A stretch of DNA of 64,000 nt from Planctomonas sp. JC2975 (GCF_012985205.1 NZ_JABEKS010000001.1:1736001-1800000); one strand, 5' to 3'. Shown: positions 1 through 9,160, counted from the first letter of the stretch. The notes: generated by a model from the letters alone, not told the origin. Translations and numbers: made by a program.

Positions 1-99
1 GTCGACGGCCCGAGGGCGGGCCGAATTCGCCGAGCGCAACTGCTCGATCGTGCGTTGGAGCAGGCTGCCGCCTTCTGTGTTCTGAGGGGGGTTCGGCAT
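1..99 (-). CDS. Partial CDS of unknown function (5' end only)
   Basis: An ATG at 97-99 on the minus strand opens a frame of 33 codons that stays open to the window edge. It starts 11 bases after the SURF1 stop codon, so it would be the next gene of the same transcriptional unit. The visible N-terminus begins MPNPPQNTEGG and is hydrophilic. I do not recognise it, and with so few residues the call rests on the open frame and the tight spacing only. Confidence 0.35.
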   Translation of the reverse strand, partial: MPNPPQNTEGGSLLQRTIEQLRSANSARPRAVD

Positions 100-109
100 G
101 GGATCCAGT

Positions 110-949
110 TTAGTTCTGCTCGGTTTCGGTTCCGCCGGTGGCCGGTTGGCCCACCGGTTCGCCGCGCCAGGCGGCCAGCGCCGCCTCGTACGCGGTCTCT
201 GCGTCTTCGCGCTGCTTCTCCCACGCATCCTTCACGACGCGGTACCAGAGGAAGATCGCGAAGCCGGCGAAGATGGCCCACTCCGCCGCGTAGAAGATGT
301 TCAGCCAGTTCACGGTGGCCTGCTCGATGGGCGGCGGCGAGTAGATCGCGGTCAGCCCGGCCGGGGGCGTTCCGTGCTCCACGAGATAAGAGCTGTACAC
401 GTCGGAGTCTCCGATGCCGTGCCACGTGTTCACCAGTGCGGCCACCGCCATGTCCTTCATCGCGAAGGGGTCGGTGTTCTCCTTCGGCGCCTCCGGCGCC
501 TCCGATGGCAGCAGGCGTCCGGTGAGCGTGACGGGCGTCTCCGGCTGGTTGCGCAACTGCGCGATCGCGGCCTTCGCCTTCTGTTCCGTCGGCGCCCAGC
601 CCCGAGCCACTGCCAGCTGCGCGGTCTTGCCGTCGGCGTCATCCGCGGCCGGGGTGAAGCGGGCGATCACCCAGTAGCCGGCTGCGCCGTCGTTGAGGCG
701 ACCGACGAGTATTCCGTAGTCCGTCGCCGAGAAGGTGCCGCGCGAGGTCACCAACTGCCCAACGCCTGCGGTCGTGGGCGGTGAGTTCACGGTGGCGATC
801 TCGTTCAGCGGCTTGACGGTCTCGGTCGGATGCTCCACCACATGCCCCGACTCCACCGCGCGTTCCAGCTGCCACTGGCCGAGCCACGCGAACGCTCCCG
901 CGATGACCAGGGCCAGCAGGAGTGCTGCGATCCACTTGGGCCGCACCAT
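110..949 (-). CDS. SURF1 family cytochrome c oxidase assembly protein
   Basis: A 279-residue membrane protein of the SURF1 family, which assists assembly of the heme-copper oxidase. It shows the family layout: an N-terminal membrane segment (about residues 6-25) running into the motif WLGQWQLERA, a large extracytoplasmic loop with GYWVIARFTP and VARGWAP, and a second membrane segment near the C-terminus (about 216-237, starting LNIFYAAEW), followed by a charged tail. I start it at the ATG at 947-949 because this places the first membrane helix at the N-terminus. The same frame is open further upstream, but that part overlaps the antiporter gene. It is last but one in a minus-strand run with the antiporter pair upstream. 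Confidence 0.85.
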   Translation of the reverse strand: MVRPKWIAALLLALVIAGAFAWLGQWQLERAVESGHVVEHPTETVKPLNEIATVNSPPTTAGVGQLVTSRGTFSATDYGILVGRLNDGAAGYWVIARFTPAADDADGKTAQLAVARGWAPTEQKAKAAIAQLRNQPETPVTLTGRLLPSEAPEAPKENTDPFAMKDMAVAALVNTWHGIGDSDVYSSYLVEHGTPPAGLTAIYSPPPIEQATVNWLNIFYAAEWAIFAGFAIFLWYRVVKDAWEKQREDAETAYEAALAAWRGEPVGQPATGGTETEQN

Positions 950-1016
950 GGTGCGCGCAAGGGACTCGATCCTCGGCGGCGCGGGTTTCGCCGCTGGGGG
1001 GTTGTTGCCGGAGATG

Positions 1017-2507
1017 TCAGTTCTGCTTTCGTCTGTCGTCGGCGTCCGTCTGGCGCATCGCCTCTTCGACGATGCGGTCGATCGCCGCCTTGCTGGGTTC
1101 GCCTGTGCGCGTGTCTGCGCCGTCGGCATCCCCGCCGTCCGACTCGTCGCCCTCGTCGTCGAGCTGACCGCTGGTCACCGCGTCGACGAGCGCGGCCTCT
1201 TCGTCGAGAACGGGGTTGCGCTCCTTCGCCGCGCGTCGACGCGGCTTGATGAGTGCAGCACCGATCCTCTCAGAGTTGGCTGTGAGCACCGGTCCGAGGA
1301 TGGCCATGATGAGCACGTAGAGGCCGGCGAACGGCTCCAGCTTCTCGTTGAGGCCCGCGGCGAGCGAGAGCGTGGCGAGGATCAGGGTGAACTCGCCCCG
1401 GTTCATCAGCACGGCGGCGATGTTGATGCCGTCTCGGGTGTCGAGCCGGTTGAACAGCGCGATCAGCTGGCCGGAGACCACGTTGAGCACGACCGTGAGC
1501 ACGATGGCGATCACCACGATCCACGCCACGCTGCCGAACTCGGCAACGTTCAGAGCTAGCCCGAAGTTCAGGAAGAAGAACGCAGCGAAGACATCGCGCA
1601 GCGGTATCGAGATGCGCTCGATCTTGCCGGAGAAGCGAGTCGCTCCCAGCACGAGGCCGATGAGGAACGCGCCGATGGCATCCGTCACTCCGATGAGCTC
1701 TCCGAGGCCGGCGAACAGCACGGCCAGGCCGAAGAAGAGGATCGTGAACAGCTCGTCGTCGCGCGTGCGGAAGAACCGCGAGAGGAATCGCCCGCCGTAC
1801 CTTGCGACCGTGAACATGACGACGAGGAAGGCGGCCGCGATCGTCAATTGCAGCACAACGGGCCAGAACTCCGTCTGCCCGCTCAGCACGACGGAGACGA
1901 TCGCGAGGTAGACGGCGATGAAGACGTCGCCGATCACCGTCGCCCCGAGGATGGCGGGGGTCTCGTTGTTCGCCAGGCGGCCCAGCTCGATGAGCATTTT
2001 CGTGATGATGGCGCTGGATGACGTGCCGACCATGCCGGCGATGATCAGCGCCTCGCGGGTGCCCCAGCCGACGAACTCGCCGAACAGGAAGCCGATGCCC
2101 ATGTTCAGCACGATGTACGTGCCGCCGGAGATGAGGAGGCGGCCTGCGTTGCCGAAGAACTCGTCCTGGTCGAACTCCAGGCCGAGATTGAACAACAGCA
2201 GGATCAGGCCGAAAACGGCGATCAGGCCGATGTCGCCCGAGTCGAAGTTCAACGGGAAGAAACCGGTGTTCGGGCTCGCGAGCAGGCCGACCACCATGTA
2301 GATCGGGATCGCGGGAAGTCCGATGAGCTTGCCGAGCCGGCCGAGCACGTAGGCGATCACGAAGAGTGCGCCGAGCACCATGAGATCGGTGGCGACGGAA
2401 TCCGTCGCGTGCGACGCGGCGGCCACTGCCGCGTGCGGCGCAGTGAGTCGAGCGGCGATGTCGTCGCCGAGGGCGGAAGAGAAAGCGGGCACGACGGCGA
2501 CGGTCAC
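1017..2507 (-). CDS. Cation:proton antiporter, CPA2 family
   Basis: A polytopic membrane protein of about 496 residues resembling KefB/KhtU-type monovalent cation/H+ antiporters. Roughly twelve hydrophobic segments fill the first 400 residues, including the re-entrant-like GMVGTSSSAIITKMLIELGR stretch typical of the family, followed by an acidic, hydrophilic C-terminal tail. The GTG at 2505-2507 lies one base after the stop of the upstream TrkA-C gene, so the two are translationally coupled; an ATG at 2379-2381 just before the first clear membrane helix is the alternative start. By analogy with KhtT-KhtU the pair should export K+ (or Na+) in exchange for protons, with the upstream subunit as the cytoplasmic regulator. 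The ion is not predictable from sequence. Confidence 0.85.
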   Translation of the reverse strand: MTVAVVPAFSSALGDDIAARLTAPHAAVAAASHATDSVATDLMVLGALFVIAYVLGRLGKLIGLPAIPIYMVVGLLASPNTGFFPLNFDSGDIGLIAVFGLILLLFNLGLEFDQDEFFGNAGRLLISGGTYIVLNMGIGFLFGEFVGWGTREALIIAGMVGTSSSAIITKMLIELGRLANNETPAILGATVIGDVFIAVYLAIVSVVLSGQTEFWPVVLQLTIAAAFLVVMFTVARYGGRFLSRFFRTRDDELFTILFFGLAVLFAGLGELIGVTDAIGAFLIGLVLGATRFSGKIERISIPLRDVFAAFFFLNFGLALNVAEFGSVAWIVVIAIVLTVVLNVVSGQLIALFNRLDTRDGINIAAVLMNRGEFTLILATLSLAAGLNEKLEPFAGLYVLIMAILGPVLTANSERIGAALIKPRRRAAKERNPVLDEEAALVDAVTSGQLDDEGDESDGGDADGADTRTGEPSKAAIDRIVEEAMRQTDADDRRKQN

Positions 2508-2508
2508 G

Positions 2509-3039
2509 TCACACTCCGGGCGGAGCGTCGGCGAGGGCTGGCTTGGCCACCTCGCCCGTGCGGAAGTACGTGAACGCCTTGGCGACCTTCTCGGGCGAGC
2601 CGGCGACGACCAGGGTGTCGCCCGGGAAGACCTTGAAGTCGGCGGCCGGTGCCGGGTTGGTCGAATCTCCGCGCACGACGGCAACGACGGTCAGGCCGAC
2701 CATGCCGACCTCGGCCGGGCTGCCGAGACGCTGACCGGCGATGTAGTCCTCGTAGTCGACGGTGAACCAGTCGATGGACAGGCCCGGGATTTGATCGAGC
2801 GCCGTCAGCGACTCGGTGATCTGCGTTCCGCCGAGCAGCTCGGCGAGGGTGTGCGCCTCGTCTTCGTTGAGGCGAAGAGACACCTTGGTCACATTGGCCG
2901 TGTCTTCGTTGTCCGAGAACGTGATGAGGTCTGAGTGCCCGGAGCGGTGAGCGATGACGCCTACTTTGCCGCCGTCATCCGTGATGAATGTGTGCAGCAC
3001 ACCGACCCCGGGAAGCTTCACCCGTCGAACGTCAACCAT
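2509..3039 (-). CDS. TrkA-C domain regulator of the cation/proton antiporter
   Basis: A soluble 176-residue protein with a C-terminal TrkA-C/RCK-C domain (about residues 90-165), recognisable from the pattern VGLTVVAVVRG...FKVFPGDTLVVAGSPEKV. Such domains bind nucleotides or ions and gate potassium transporters. The N-terminal half (VDVRRVKLPGVGVLHTFITDDG) matches the KhtT-like arm. An ATG at 3037-3039 follows a GGGAG ribosome site about nine bases upstream, and a TAGACT -10 box lies at 3072-3077, so this is the first gene of the transport pair. KhtT of Bacillus, the better-known relative, inhibits its antiporter. Confidence 0.82.
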   Translation of the reverse strand: MVDVRRVKLPGVGVLHTFITDDGGKVGVIAHRSGHSDLITFSDNEDTANVTKVSLRLNEDEAHTLAELLGGTQITESLTALDQIPGLSIDWFTVDYEDYIAGQRLGSPAEVGMVGLTVVAVVRGDSTNPAPAADFKVFPGDTLVVAGSPEKVAKAFTYFRTGEVAKPALADAPPGV

Positions 3040-3090
3040 CGTGTGGACTCCCGTGCATCTGCGTCTTTCCAGTCTAGTCAGCGGTCCGCG

Positions 3091-3108
3091 GCCCGCCGCC
3101 CGGCGGGC
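3091..3108. terminator. Possible terminator hairpin downstream of glpD
   Basis: A perfect GC-only inverted repeat: arms GCCCGCC and GGCGGGC with a four-base loop. It lies 65 bases beyond the glpD stop on the minus strand. There is no T-run after it, so it is only a candidate terminator. Confidence 0.35.
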
Positions 3109-3172
3109 CTCCGCCCTGGGTGAACGCGGTCTCCGCGCCCTGCCCCGATGCGGGTGTCAGCGCGACTGCCCC

Positions 3173-4894
3173 TCACCCCAGGTCAGGGGCCTCCAGGCGG
3201 ACACGGTCGGCGGATGCGTCATCCGGCTGCTCCTGCGACGCGCGCTCGGCAGTGACACGGCGCAGGTAATAGGCGATCTCGCGCTCGATGCGCTCCTCGT
3301 CCCAGCCGAGCTCCTCGCCCATGAGGCGTGCGGCGACGGGCGCGGCTGACACGCCGCGATCCCACGCCTCGATCGAGATGCGCGTGCGGCGCGCGAGCAC
3401 GTCGTCCACGTGCAGCGCTCCTTCGTGCGATGTCGCGTAGACCACCTCGGCTGCGACGTAGTCGTCGGCACCGGGCAGCGGCTCGGCGAGTTCCGGCCGG
3501 CTCACGATGAGGTCCAGCACCTCCTGCGCGAGGGTTCCATATCGGTTCAGCAGGTGCTCGACGCGAGTGACATGGATGCCGGCCTTGCGCGCGATCCGCG
3601 CCCTGCGGTTCCACGCTGCGCGGTATCCGACGGCGCCGACGAGCGGGATCTCGGCAGTGGCGGATACCGGCACCTTGCCGTCGAGAGCGGACGCGGCCGC
3701 GTCGATGGCATCCTTCGCCATGACCCGATACGTGGTCCACTTGCCGCCGGCGATCACGACCAGGCCGGGGACCGCGTGCGCGACGATGTGCTCGCGCGAC
3801 AGCTTGGACGTCTGGTCGGACTCGCCGGCCAGCAGCGGACGCAGCCCGGCGTAGACGCCCTCGACGTCCTCCCGGGTGAGCGGCACGCCGAGCACCGCGT
3901 TCACGTGGCCCAGCAGGTAGTCGATGTCTGCGGCCGTCGCGGCCGGATGCGCCTTGTCGAGCTTCCAGTCGGTGTCCGTCGTGCCGATCAACCAGTGCCT
4001 ACCCCACGGGATGACGAAGAGCACGCTCTTCTCGGTGCGCAGCAGCAGCCCCGACGCCGACTGGAACCGGTCTCGCGGCACGACCAGGTGGATGCCCTTG
4101 GACGCGCGCACCTTGAACTGGCCGCGCTCGCCGACCATGGACTGGGTGTCATCCGTCCACACGCCAGTGGCGTTCACGACCTGCTTCGCGCGGATCTCGA
4201 ACAGCTCGCCCGTCTCGCGATCCCGCGCCCGAACGCCGACGACCCGCTCGCCCACCTTGAGGAATCCCTCGACTCGTACGCGGTTGGCCACGTGTGCACC
4301 GTAGTGCGCCGCCGTGCGGGCGACGGACGCGGTGTACCGTGCGTCGTCCACCTGGGCGTCGTAGTACGTGATGCCCCCGATGTAGGCATCCGCCGCCAGC
4401 GATGGGGACAGCTTGCGCACCTGGTTGCGGGTGAGGTGCCTGTGGTGCGGCACTCCCGGCGGACGCAGGCCGGTGTAGCTGAACAGGTCGTAGAGAAGCA
4501 TCCCGCTGCCGATGTAGAAGCGCTCGATGACCCGGCGCTTCAGCGGGTAGAGGAACCGCACGGGCTTCACCAGGTGCGGGGCCAGCTGCTGCAGGAGCAG
4601 TCCTCGCTCGATCAGCGCCTCGCGCACCAGCCGGAAGTCGAGCTGTTCGAGGTAGCGGATGCCGCCGTGCACGAGCTTGGACGACCGGCTTGAGGTTCCC
4701 GACGCCCAGTCCCGCTGCTCGACGAGACCCACGCTGAGGCCGCGGGTCACGGCGTCGAGGGCGGATCCGGTTCCCACGATCCCGCCGCCGATGACGAGCA
4801 CGTCCAGTTCGTCGGCGCGCATCGCGGCGATGGCCTCGGCGCGCTGGGCGGGTCCGAGCTTCGCGGACTGTTCGATCGGCTCACGGCTGGCCAT
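3173..4894 (-). CDS. glpD: Glycerol-3-phosphate dehydrogenase (FAD, respiratory)
   Basis: A 573-residue flavoprotein that oxidises sn-glycerol-3-phosphate to dihydroxyacetone phosphate and passes electrons to quinone at the membrane. The FAD-binding Rossmann motif GGGIVGTG is at residues 36-43, followed by the family signature SSRSSKLVHGGIRYLEQ. The segment IPWGRHWLIGTTDTDW and the AGGKWTTYR motif near the end of the oxidoreductase domain are typical of GlpD, and the C-terminal DAO_C domain covers roughly the last 130 residues. The ATG start is preceded by AAGGAGAG with good spacing. No glpF or glpK is adjacent, so it stands alone with its own promoter. Confidence 0.95.
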   Translation of the reverse strand: MASREPIEQSAKLGPAQRAEAIAAMRADELDVLVIGGGIVGTGSALDAVTRGLSVGLVEQRDWASGTSSRSSKLVHGGIRYLEQLDFRLVREALIERGLLLQQLAPHLVKPVRFLYPLKRRVIERFYIGSGMLLYDLFSYTGLRPPGVPHHRHLTRNQVRKLSPSLAADAYIGGITYYDAQVDDARYTASVARTAAHYGAHVANRVRVEGFLKVGERVVGVRARDRETGELFEIRAKQVVNATGVWTDDTQSMVGERGQFKVRASKGIHLVVPRDRFQSASGLLLRTEKSVLFVIPWGRHWLIGTTDTDWKLDKAHPAATAADIDYLLGHVNAVLGVPLTREDVEGVYAGLRPLLAGESDQTSKLSREHIVAHAVPGLVVIAGGKWTTYRVMAKDAIDAAASALDGKVPVSATAEIPLVGAVGYRAAWNRRARIARKAGIHVTRVEHLLNRYGTLAQEVLDLIVSRPELAEPLPGADDYVAAEVVYATSHEGALHVDDVLARRTRISIEAWDRGVSAAPVAARLMGEELGWDEERIEREIAYYLRRVTAERASQEQPDDASADRVRLEAPDLG

Positions 4895-4961
4895 GGACGA
4901 GCTCTCCTTGCGGACGACGTGCTGGTGCGGTGCGGATGCGCCTCAGTGCCGGTGTCGCGGT

Positions 4962-6086
4962 TCAGTGCCCCTGGTACGGGGCGACGACGACCTCGACGCG
5001 CTGGAACTCCTTGAGGTCCGAGTATCCGGTGGTGGCCATAGAACGGCGCAGCGCGCCGACGAGGTTCGCGGTGCCGTCGGCGACGCGGGCTGGTCCGTAC
5101 AGGATCTCCTCGAGCGTGCCGGTCTGGCCCACCTCGACGCGGTGTCCGCGCGGCAGCTGGGGATGGTGTGACTCGGCACCCCAGTGCCAGCCGCCTCCAG
5201 GGGCGTCGGTGGCGCGAGCCAGCGTCGTGCCGAGCATGACGGCATCCGCGCCGCAGGCGATCGCCTTGACGACGTCGCCTGAGGAGCCGAGGCCGCCGTC
5301 GGCGATGACGTGCACGTAGCGGCCGCCCGACTCGTCGAGGTAGTCGCGGCGAGCGCCGGCGACGTCGGCGACGGCGGTCGCCATGGGCGCGTGGATGCCG
5401 AGGGTCGCCCTGGTCGTTGACGCCGCGCCTCCGCCGAATCCCACGAGCACGCCAGCGGCGCCGGTGCGCATGAGGTGCAGAGCGGCGGTGTAGGTCGCTG
5501 CGCCACCGACGATGACGGGGACGTCGAGCTCGTAGATGAACTTCTTGAGGTTGAGCGGCTGCTGATTCTTGGAGACGTGCTCGGCCGAGACTGTCGTGCC
5601 GCGGATGACGAACAGGTCGACACCCGCCTCGACGACGGTCTTGTAGAACTCCTGGGTGCGCTGCGGCGAGAGTGATCCTGCGACCGTGACCCCGCCCTCG
5701 CGGATCTCGGCCAGACGGTCGCGGATCAGCTCGGCCTTGATCGGCTCCGAGTAGATCTGCTGCATGCGGTTCGTGGCCTGCGCCGGCGGCAGCGATCGGA
5801 TCTCCGCGAGCACGGGCTCCGGATCCTCGTACCGCGTCCACACGCCCTCGAGGTCGAGCACTCCGAGACCGCCGAGCTGGCCGATCATGATCGCGGTCGC
5901 CGGCGAGACGACGGAGTCCATCGGCGCCGCGATGATGGGTACCTCGAACGTGTAGGCGTCGATGGTCCACGAGATCGACACGTCTTCCGGGTCGCGAGTG
6001 CGGCGGCTCGGCACCACGGCGACGTCGTCGAACGCATAGACGCGTCGAGCTCGTTTGGCACGGCCGATCTCGATTTCCATGGTCAC
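4962..6086 (-). CDS. guaB3: GuaB3 family IMP dehydrogenase-related protein
   Basis: A 374-residue TIM-barrel protein of the actinobacterial/cyanobacterial GuaB3 group, related to IMP dehydrogenase and GMP reductase but lacking the CBS pair. The N-terminus (VYAFDDVAVVPSRRTRDPEDVS) and the phosphate-site glycines (ADGGLGSSGDVVKAIACGAD) are clear. The catalytic loop reads GGGAASTTR where true IMPDHs have GSICTTR, so the thioimidate cysteine is replaced by serine. The real IMPDH, guaB, lies at 10918-12417. The start is GTG at 6084-6086, with a TAGACT -10 box ending six bases upstream, so the message is probably leaderless. The reaction it catalyses is not established from sequence. Confidence 0.88.
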   Translation of the reverse strand: MTMEIEIGRAKRARRVYAFDDVAVVPSRRTRDPEDVSISWTIDAYTFEVPIIAAPMDSVVSPATAIMIGQLGGLGVLDLEGVWTRYEDPEPVLAEIRSLPPAQATNRMQQIYSEPIKAELIRDRLAEIREGGVTVAGSLSPQRTQEFYKTVVEAGVDLFVIRGTTVSAEHVSKNQQPLNLKKFIYELDVPVIVGGAATYTAALHLMRTGAAGVLVGFGGGAASTTRATLGIHAPMATAVADVAGARRDYLDESGGRYVHVIADGGLGSSGDVVKAIACGADAVMLGTTLARATDAPGGGWHWGAESHHPQLPRGHRVEVGQTGTLEEILYGPARVADGTANLVGALRRSMATTGYSDLKEFQRVEVVVAPYQGH

Positions 6087-6092
6087 CCGGCA

Positions 6093-6098
6093 AGTCTA
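6093..6098 (-). promoter_or_regulatory. -10 box TAGACT of guaB3 (leaderless)
   Basis: TAGACT on the minus strand ends six bases before the GTG start of guaB3, putting the expected transcription start on the start codon. No ribosome binding site is present. It is one of several identical arrangements in this window. Confidence 0.5.
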
Positions 6099-6205
6099 GA
6101 GGCGATTGAAGCGTGGAGGAGGGGAGCGCCTCTGCTCACGTCCTCCACGCTGATTGAGCCTCTGAGCGGCGCAGTCGCGATAGTTAGTACCTGCGGTCGG
6201 ACCCC

Positions 6206-7390
6206 GTGCCATCCGCGGATGGCATGCTGGCAGACATGGACCGTGTCGCCGCCCAGCCGCTCGAGCTGCTCCGCACCCGCACCAGCGAGAAGTGGACGGC
6301 GTACCCGCCGGATGTGCTTCCGCTCTTCGTCGCGGAGTCGGACTTCCCGCTCGCCGAGCCCGTGGCATCCGCGCTGCACGCCGCGATCGACCGTTCGGAC
6401 ACCGGCTACATCGGCGACGACGGCGGGGCTACGACGCAGGCATTCGCCTCCTTCGCGCGGCGCCGCTGGGGCTGGGACGTCGATTCCGCCCGCGTGCGCA
6501 CCACGACGGATGTCAGCGTCGTGATCGCCGAGGGCCTCCGCGCCCTCATCGAGCCGGGCGACGGCGTCGTGATCATGCCGCCGGTGTATCCGCCGTTCTT
6601 CGAGCTCATCCCCGAGGCGGGAGGTCGCGTCGTGGAGGCGCCTCTCGCGCGCTCCGACGATGGTGGTTACCGCATCGACCTGGACGCGGTCGAGCGGGCG
6701 CTGGCATCCGGAGCCCGCGCTGTACTGCTCTGCAACCCGCACAATCCGCTCGGTCTCGTGCACACGCGCGACGAGCTCACCGCACTGAGCGAGGTCGTCG
6801 ATCGGCACGGCGCCGTCGTGCTGAGCGACGAGATCCACGCCCCGCTGACGCACTCCGACGCCACGTTCGTTCCCTATCTCACGGTGTCGGAGGCCGCTCG
6901 GGAGCACACCATCGCCGCGCACTCCGCGAGCAAGGCGTTCAACCTCGCCGGTCTCAAGTGCGCGCTCTTCGTCACCGCGTCGGATCGCACGACGGCGCTG
7001 GTCGAGGGGCTTCCCGAGGAGGTGGAGGTGCGCACGAGCCTCTTCGGCCGCATGGCGACCACTGCAGCGTTCGAGCACGGCGACGCGTGGCTCGACGGCG
7101 TGGTCGCCTCGATCGAGGACAACCGACGTCGCCTGGCCTCGCTGCTCGCAGAGCGGATGCCATCCGTCGGCTACCTCGAGCCCCGTGCGAGCTACCTGAC
7201 CTGGCTCGACCTCTCAGCACTCGGCTGGGGCGAGGATCCCGCGCCCGTCGCACTCGAACGCGCCAGAGTCGCCGTCAACAGCGGCCTGACGTTCGGGCGC
7301 GAGGGAGCAGGATTCGTTCGCCTCAACATCGGATGCTCGCCCGAGGTGCTCACCGAGGCCGTCGACCGCCTGGCACGCGCGGCGGCCTGA
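6206..7390 (+). CDS. MalY/PatB-type PLP aminotransferase (cystathionine beta-lyase like)
   Basis: A fold-type I PLP enzyme of up to 394 residues. The N-terminal TSEKWTAYPPDVLPLFVAESDFP block is characteristic of the MalY/PatB branch, whose members cleave cystathionine or other C-S bonds. Other motifs are the CNPHNPLG asparagine site, DEIHAPL, and the PLP lysine in HSASKAFNLAGLK. The given GTG start is the longest choice; ATGs at 6224 and 6236 in the same frame fit homologue lengths equally well and none has a clear ribosome site. It is divergent from guaB3 and is followed after 22 bases by the FUSC gene. Substrate is inferred from the family only. Confidence 0.85.
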   Translation: MPSADGMLADMDRVAAQPLELLRTRTSEKWTAYPPDVLPLFVAESDFPLAEPVASALHAAIDRSDTGYIGDDGGATTQAFASFARRRWGWDVDSARVRTTTDVSVVIAEGLRALIEPGDGVVIMPPVYPPFFELIPEAGGRVVEAPLARSDDGGYRIDLDAVERALASGARAVLLCNPHNPLGLVHTRDELTALSEVVDRHGAVVLSDEIHAPLTHSDATFVPYLTVSEAAREHTIAAHSASKAFNLAGLKCALFVTASDRTTALVEGLPEEVEVRTSLFGRMATTAAFEHGDAWLDGVVASIEDNRRRLASLLAERMPSVGYLEPRASYLTWLDLSALGWGEDPAPVALERARVAVNSGLTFGREGAGFVRLNIGCSPEVLTEAVDRLARAAA

Positions 7391-7412
7391 CGAGCGATCC
7401 GGACCGCCGATC

Positions 7413-9131
7413 ATGCGCAACGCGTGGCAGTCGCTGCTCAGGAGCCTGGCCGATCCAGGGCTCCTGCGCCTGAGGGCTGCTGCCGTCACCTACACGACTG
7501 CGGTGATCTGCGGAGTTCTCGCGGGCATCCCCGCTGCGATTCTCGGCAGCGGGCCCTCGCTCGTCGTGCTCGCCGTGATGCTGTCGATCAGCTTCACGGA
7601 CGAACGCGCGGGTGCGACCGCCGCCCAGCGCTGGATCTCCCTCTGCATGCTGCCGCTCGTCGGCATCGCCGCCGTCGGCGTGGCGCGACTGATGGTCGGC
7701 GTTCCGCTTCTGGGCGATGCACTGTTCGTCGTCGTGCTTTCGGCCGGCGTCTGGGTGCGACGCTACGGCCCCACAGCATCCCGCATCGGCACCCTCGTCG
7801 CCCTGCCCTTCATCGCGGTGCTCGTCGTTCCCGCGCCAGTGAATCCCGGGCCGGGATTCACGCTCTGGGGTGCAGCCGTTGCACTGCTCGTGGCCGTCGT
7901 CGGTCTGCTCGTGCAGTGGCTTGCGCGCCTGACCGGTGTGACGCAGAGGCCACCGCGTGCTCTCACGGCTCCACCCGCAGGGGTCGCGACGCCCGAGTCA
8001 GGGGAACGCAGCGCAGCACCAACGCCGACACCAACACCCGAGACCGCAACCGCGCCCGCGGATCAACAGGGCATCCGACCCGGCCGGGGACGGATGCGTC
8101 CGATCGCCAGCACGCGCATGGCCATCCAGCTGGCGGTGACGCTGAGCGGTGCCTTCCTGATCGGGCATCTGGTGTTCGGCGAGCACTGGTTCTGGTGCGT
8201 GCTGACGGCGTACCTCGTCGCGAGCGGAAACCGCGGGCGAGGCGACGTCGTGTACAAGGGCATCCATCGCACGATCGGTGCAGCGGCCGGAACCGTGGTG
8301 GCCGCGTTGCTGTCGCTGGTGGCCACCACCGGCCCGGTGAGCCAGCAGGCGGCGGGGATGTCGCTGCTCGCCATCGCCGTCATCCTCGCGCTCGGCCTGT
8401 GGCTGCGTCCTGCCGGCTACGGCTGGTGGGCTGCGGCGATGACGGCGATGCTCTCCATCCTGCAGGAGGTCACGGGCACGCAGCCAGGGCCCGTGATGCT
8501 CGTGCGGCTCGCCGCGATCGTCGTCGCCGGCGCGTTCGCCGTCGCTGTCGCCTGGTGGGTGCTGCCTGTGCGCACCGGCGACGCGCTGCGCGCCCGCACC
8601 GCCGCAGTCCTCGGCGCACTGACCGGGCTGCTGCTGGCGTGCATCCGCGAGCCGGATGCCGTTCCGTACCTCCGCGCCGCGCTCGACGGCACGATCGCGG
8701 GACTGAAGCAGCTCGGTCCGACGCTGCGCTTGGAGCGGGCGACCCGCATGCGACGCCGTCGCGATGACCACCGCGCCGACGTGATCCCCGCCCTCGAGGC
8801 CTGCCGTCAGGAGGCGGACGCGGTCGCGTCCCATGTGGAGCACGGTCAGCCGCTCAGCGGTGCCGACGCTCGCCAGGCGGGCGCCATCGCGCGACGTCTC
8901 GGCCAGTACCGACGGATGCTCGCGGGCACGCCCGTCACCCTCCAGGGCCTCGAGACCCCGTCGTTCCCCGACCTGGGCACCGCCGTCGCCGACCTCGCTG
9001 CCCCGCTTCGCCTCGTCGCCCGTCCGGCGCGGAGCGGCGCCACCCGAACCAGCACGGTGCCCGGTCCGCGAGCGCCGGGCGCGGCCGAGCCCCACGCGAC
9101 GGCGCGCGGGGATGCCCAGCACGACCGCTGA
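7413..9131 (+). CDS. FUSC family integral membrane protein
   Basis: A 572-residue membrane protein with two bundles of hydrophobic helices (about residues 20-175 and 235-390) separated by a Pro/Thr/Glu-rich linker, and a soluble helical C-terminal part (about 395-520). This architecture matches the fusaric-acid-resistance-like FUSC/aromatic-acid-exporter superfamily; the stretch IASTRMAIQLAVTLSGAF and the GYGWWAAAMTAML region fall in the second bundle. It is probably an efflux component, with unknown substrate. It follows the MalY-like gene closely and may share its transcript. The last ~50 residues are low-complexity. Confidence 0.78.
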   Translation: MRNAWQSLLRSLADPGLLRLRAAAVTYTTAVICGVLAGIPAAILGSGPSLVVLAVMLSISFTDERAGATAAQRWISLCMLPLVGIAAVGVARLMVGVPLLGDALFVVVLSAGVWVRRYGPTASRIGTLVALPFIAVLVVPAPVNPGPGFTLWGAAVALLVAVVGLLVQWLARLTGVTQRPPRALTAPPAGVATPESGERSAAPTPTPTPETATAPADQQGIRPGRGRMRPIASTRMAIQLAVTLSGAFLIGHLVFGEHWFWCVLTAYLVASGNRGRGDVVYKGIHRTIGAAAGTVVAALLSLVATTGPVSQQAAGMSLLAIAVILALGLWLRPAGYGWWAAAMTAMLSILQEVTGTQPGPVMLVRLAAIVVAGAFAVAVAWWVLPVRTGDALRARTAAVLGALTGLLLACIREPDAVPYLRAALDGTIAGLKQLGPTLRLERATRMRRRRDDHRADVIPALEACRQEADAVASHVEHGQPLSGADARQAGAIARRLGQYRRMLAGTPVTLQGLETPSFPDLGTAVADLAAPLRLVARPARSGATRTSTVPGPRAPGAAEPHATARGDAQHDR

Positions 9132-9132
9132 A

Positions 9133-9150
9133 GCCCGTCACTTGACGGGC
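9133..9150. terminator. Bidirectional terminator between FUSC gene and alcohol dehydrogenase
   Basis: A perfect palindrome, GCCCGTCA and TGACGGGC around two bases, lies exactly between two convergent genes (stops at 9131 and 9161), so it can end both transcripts. Confidence 0.55.
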
Positions 9151-9160
9151 ACGTCCTGGC

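Noticed and set aside
3410-4693. 427-codon plus-strand open frame
   Set aside because: Antisense to glpD; no recognisable domain.
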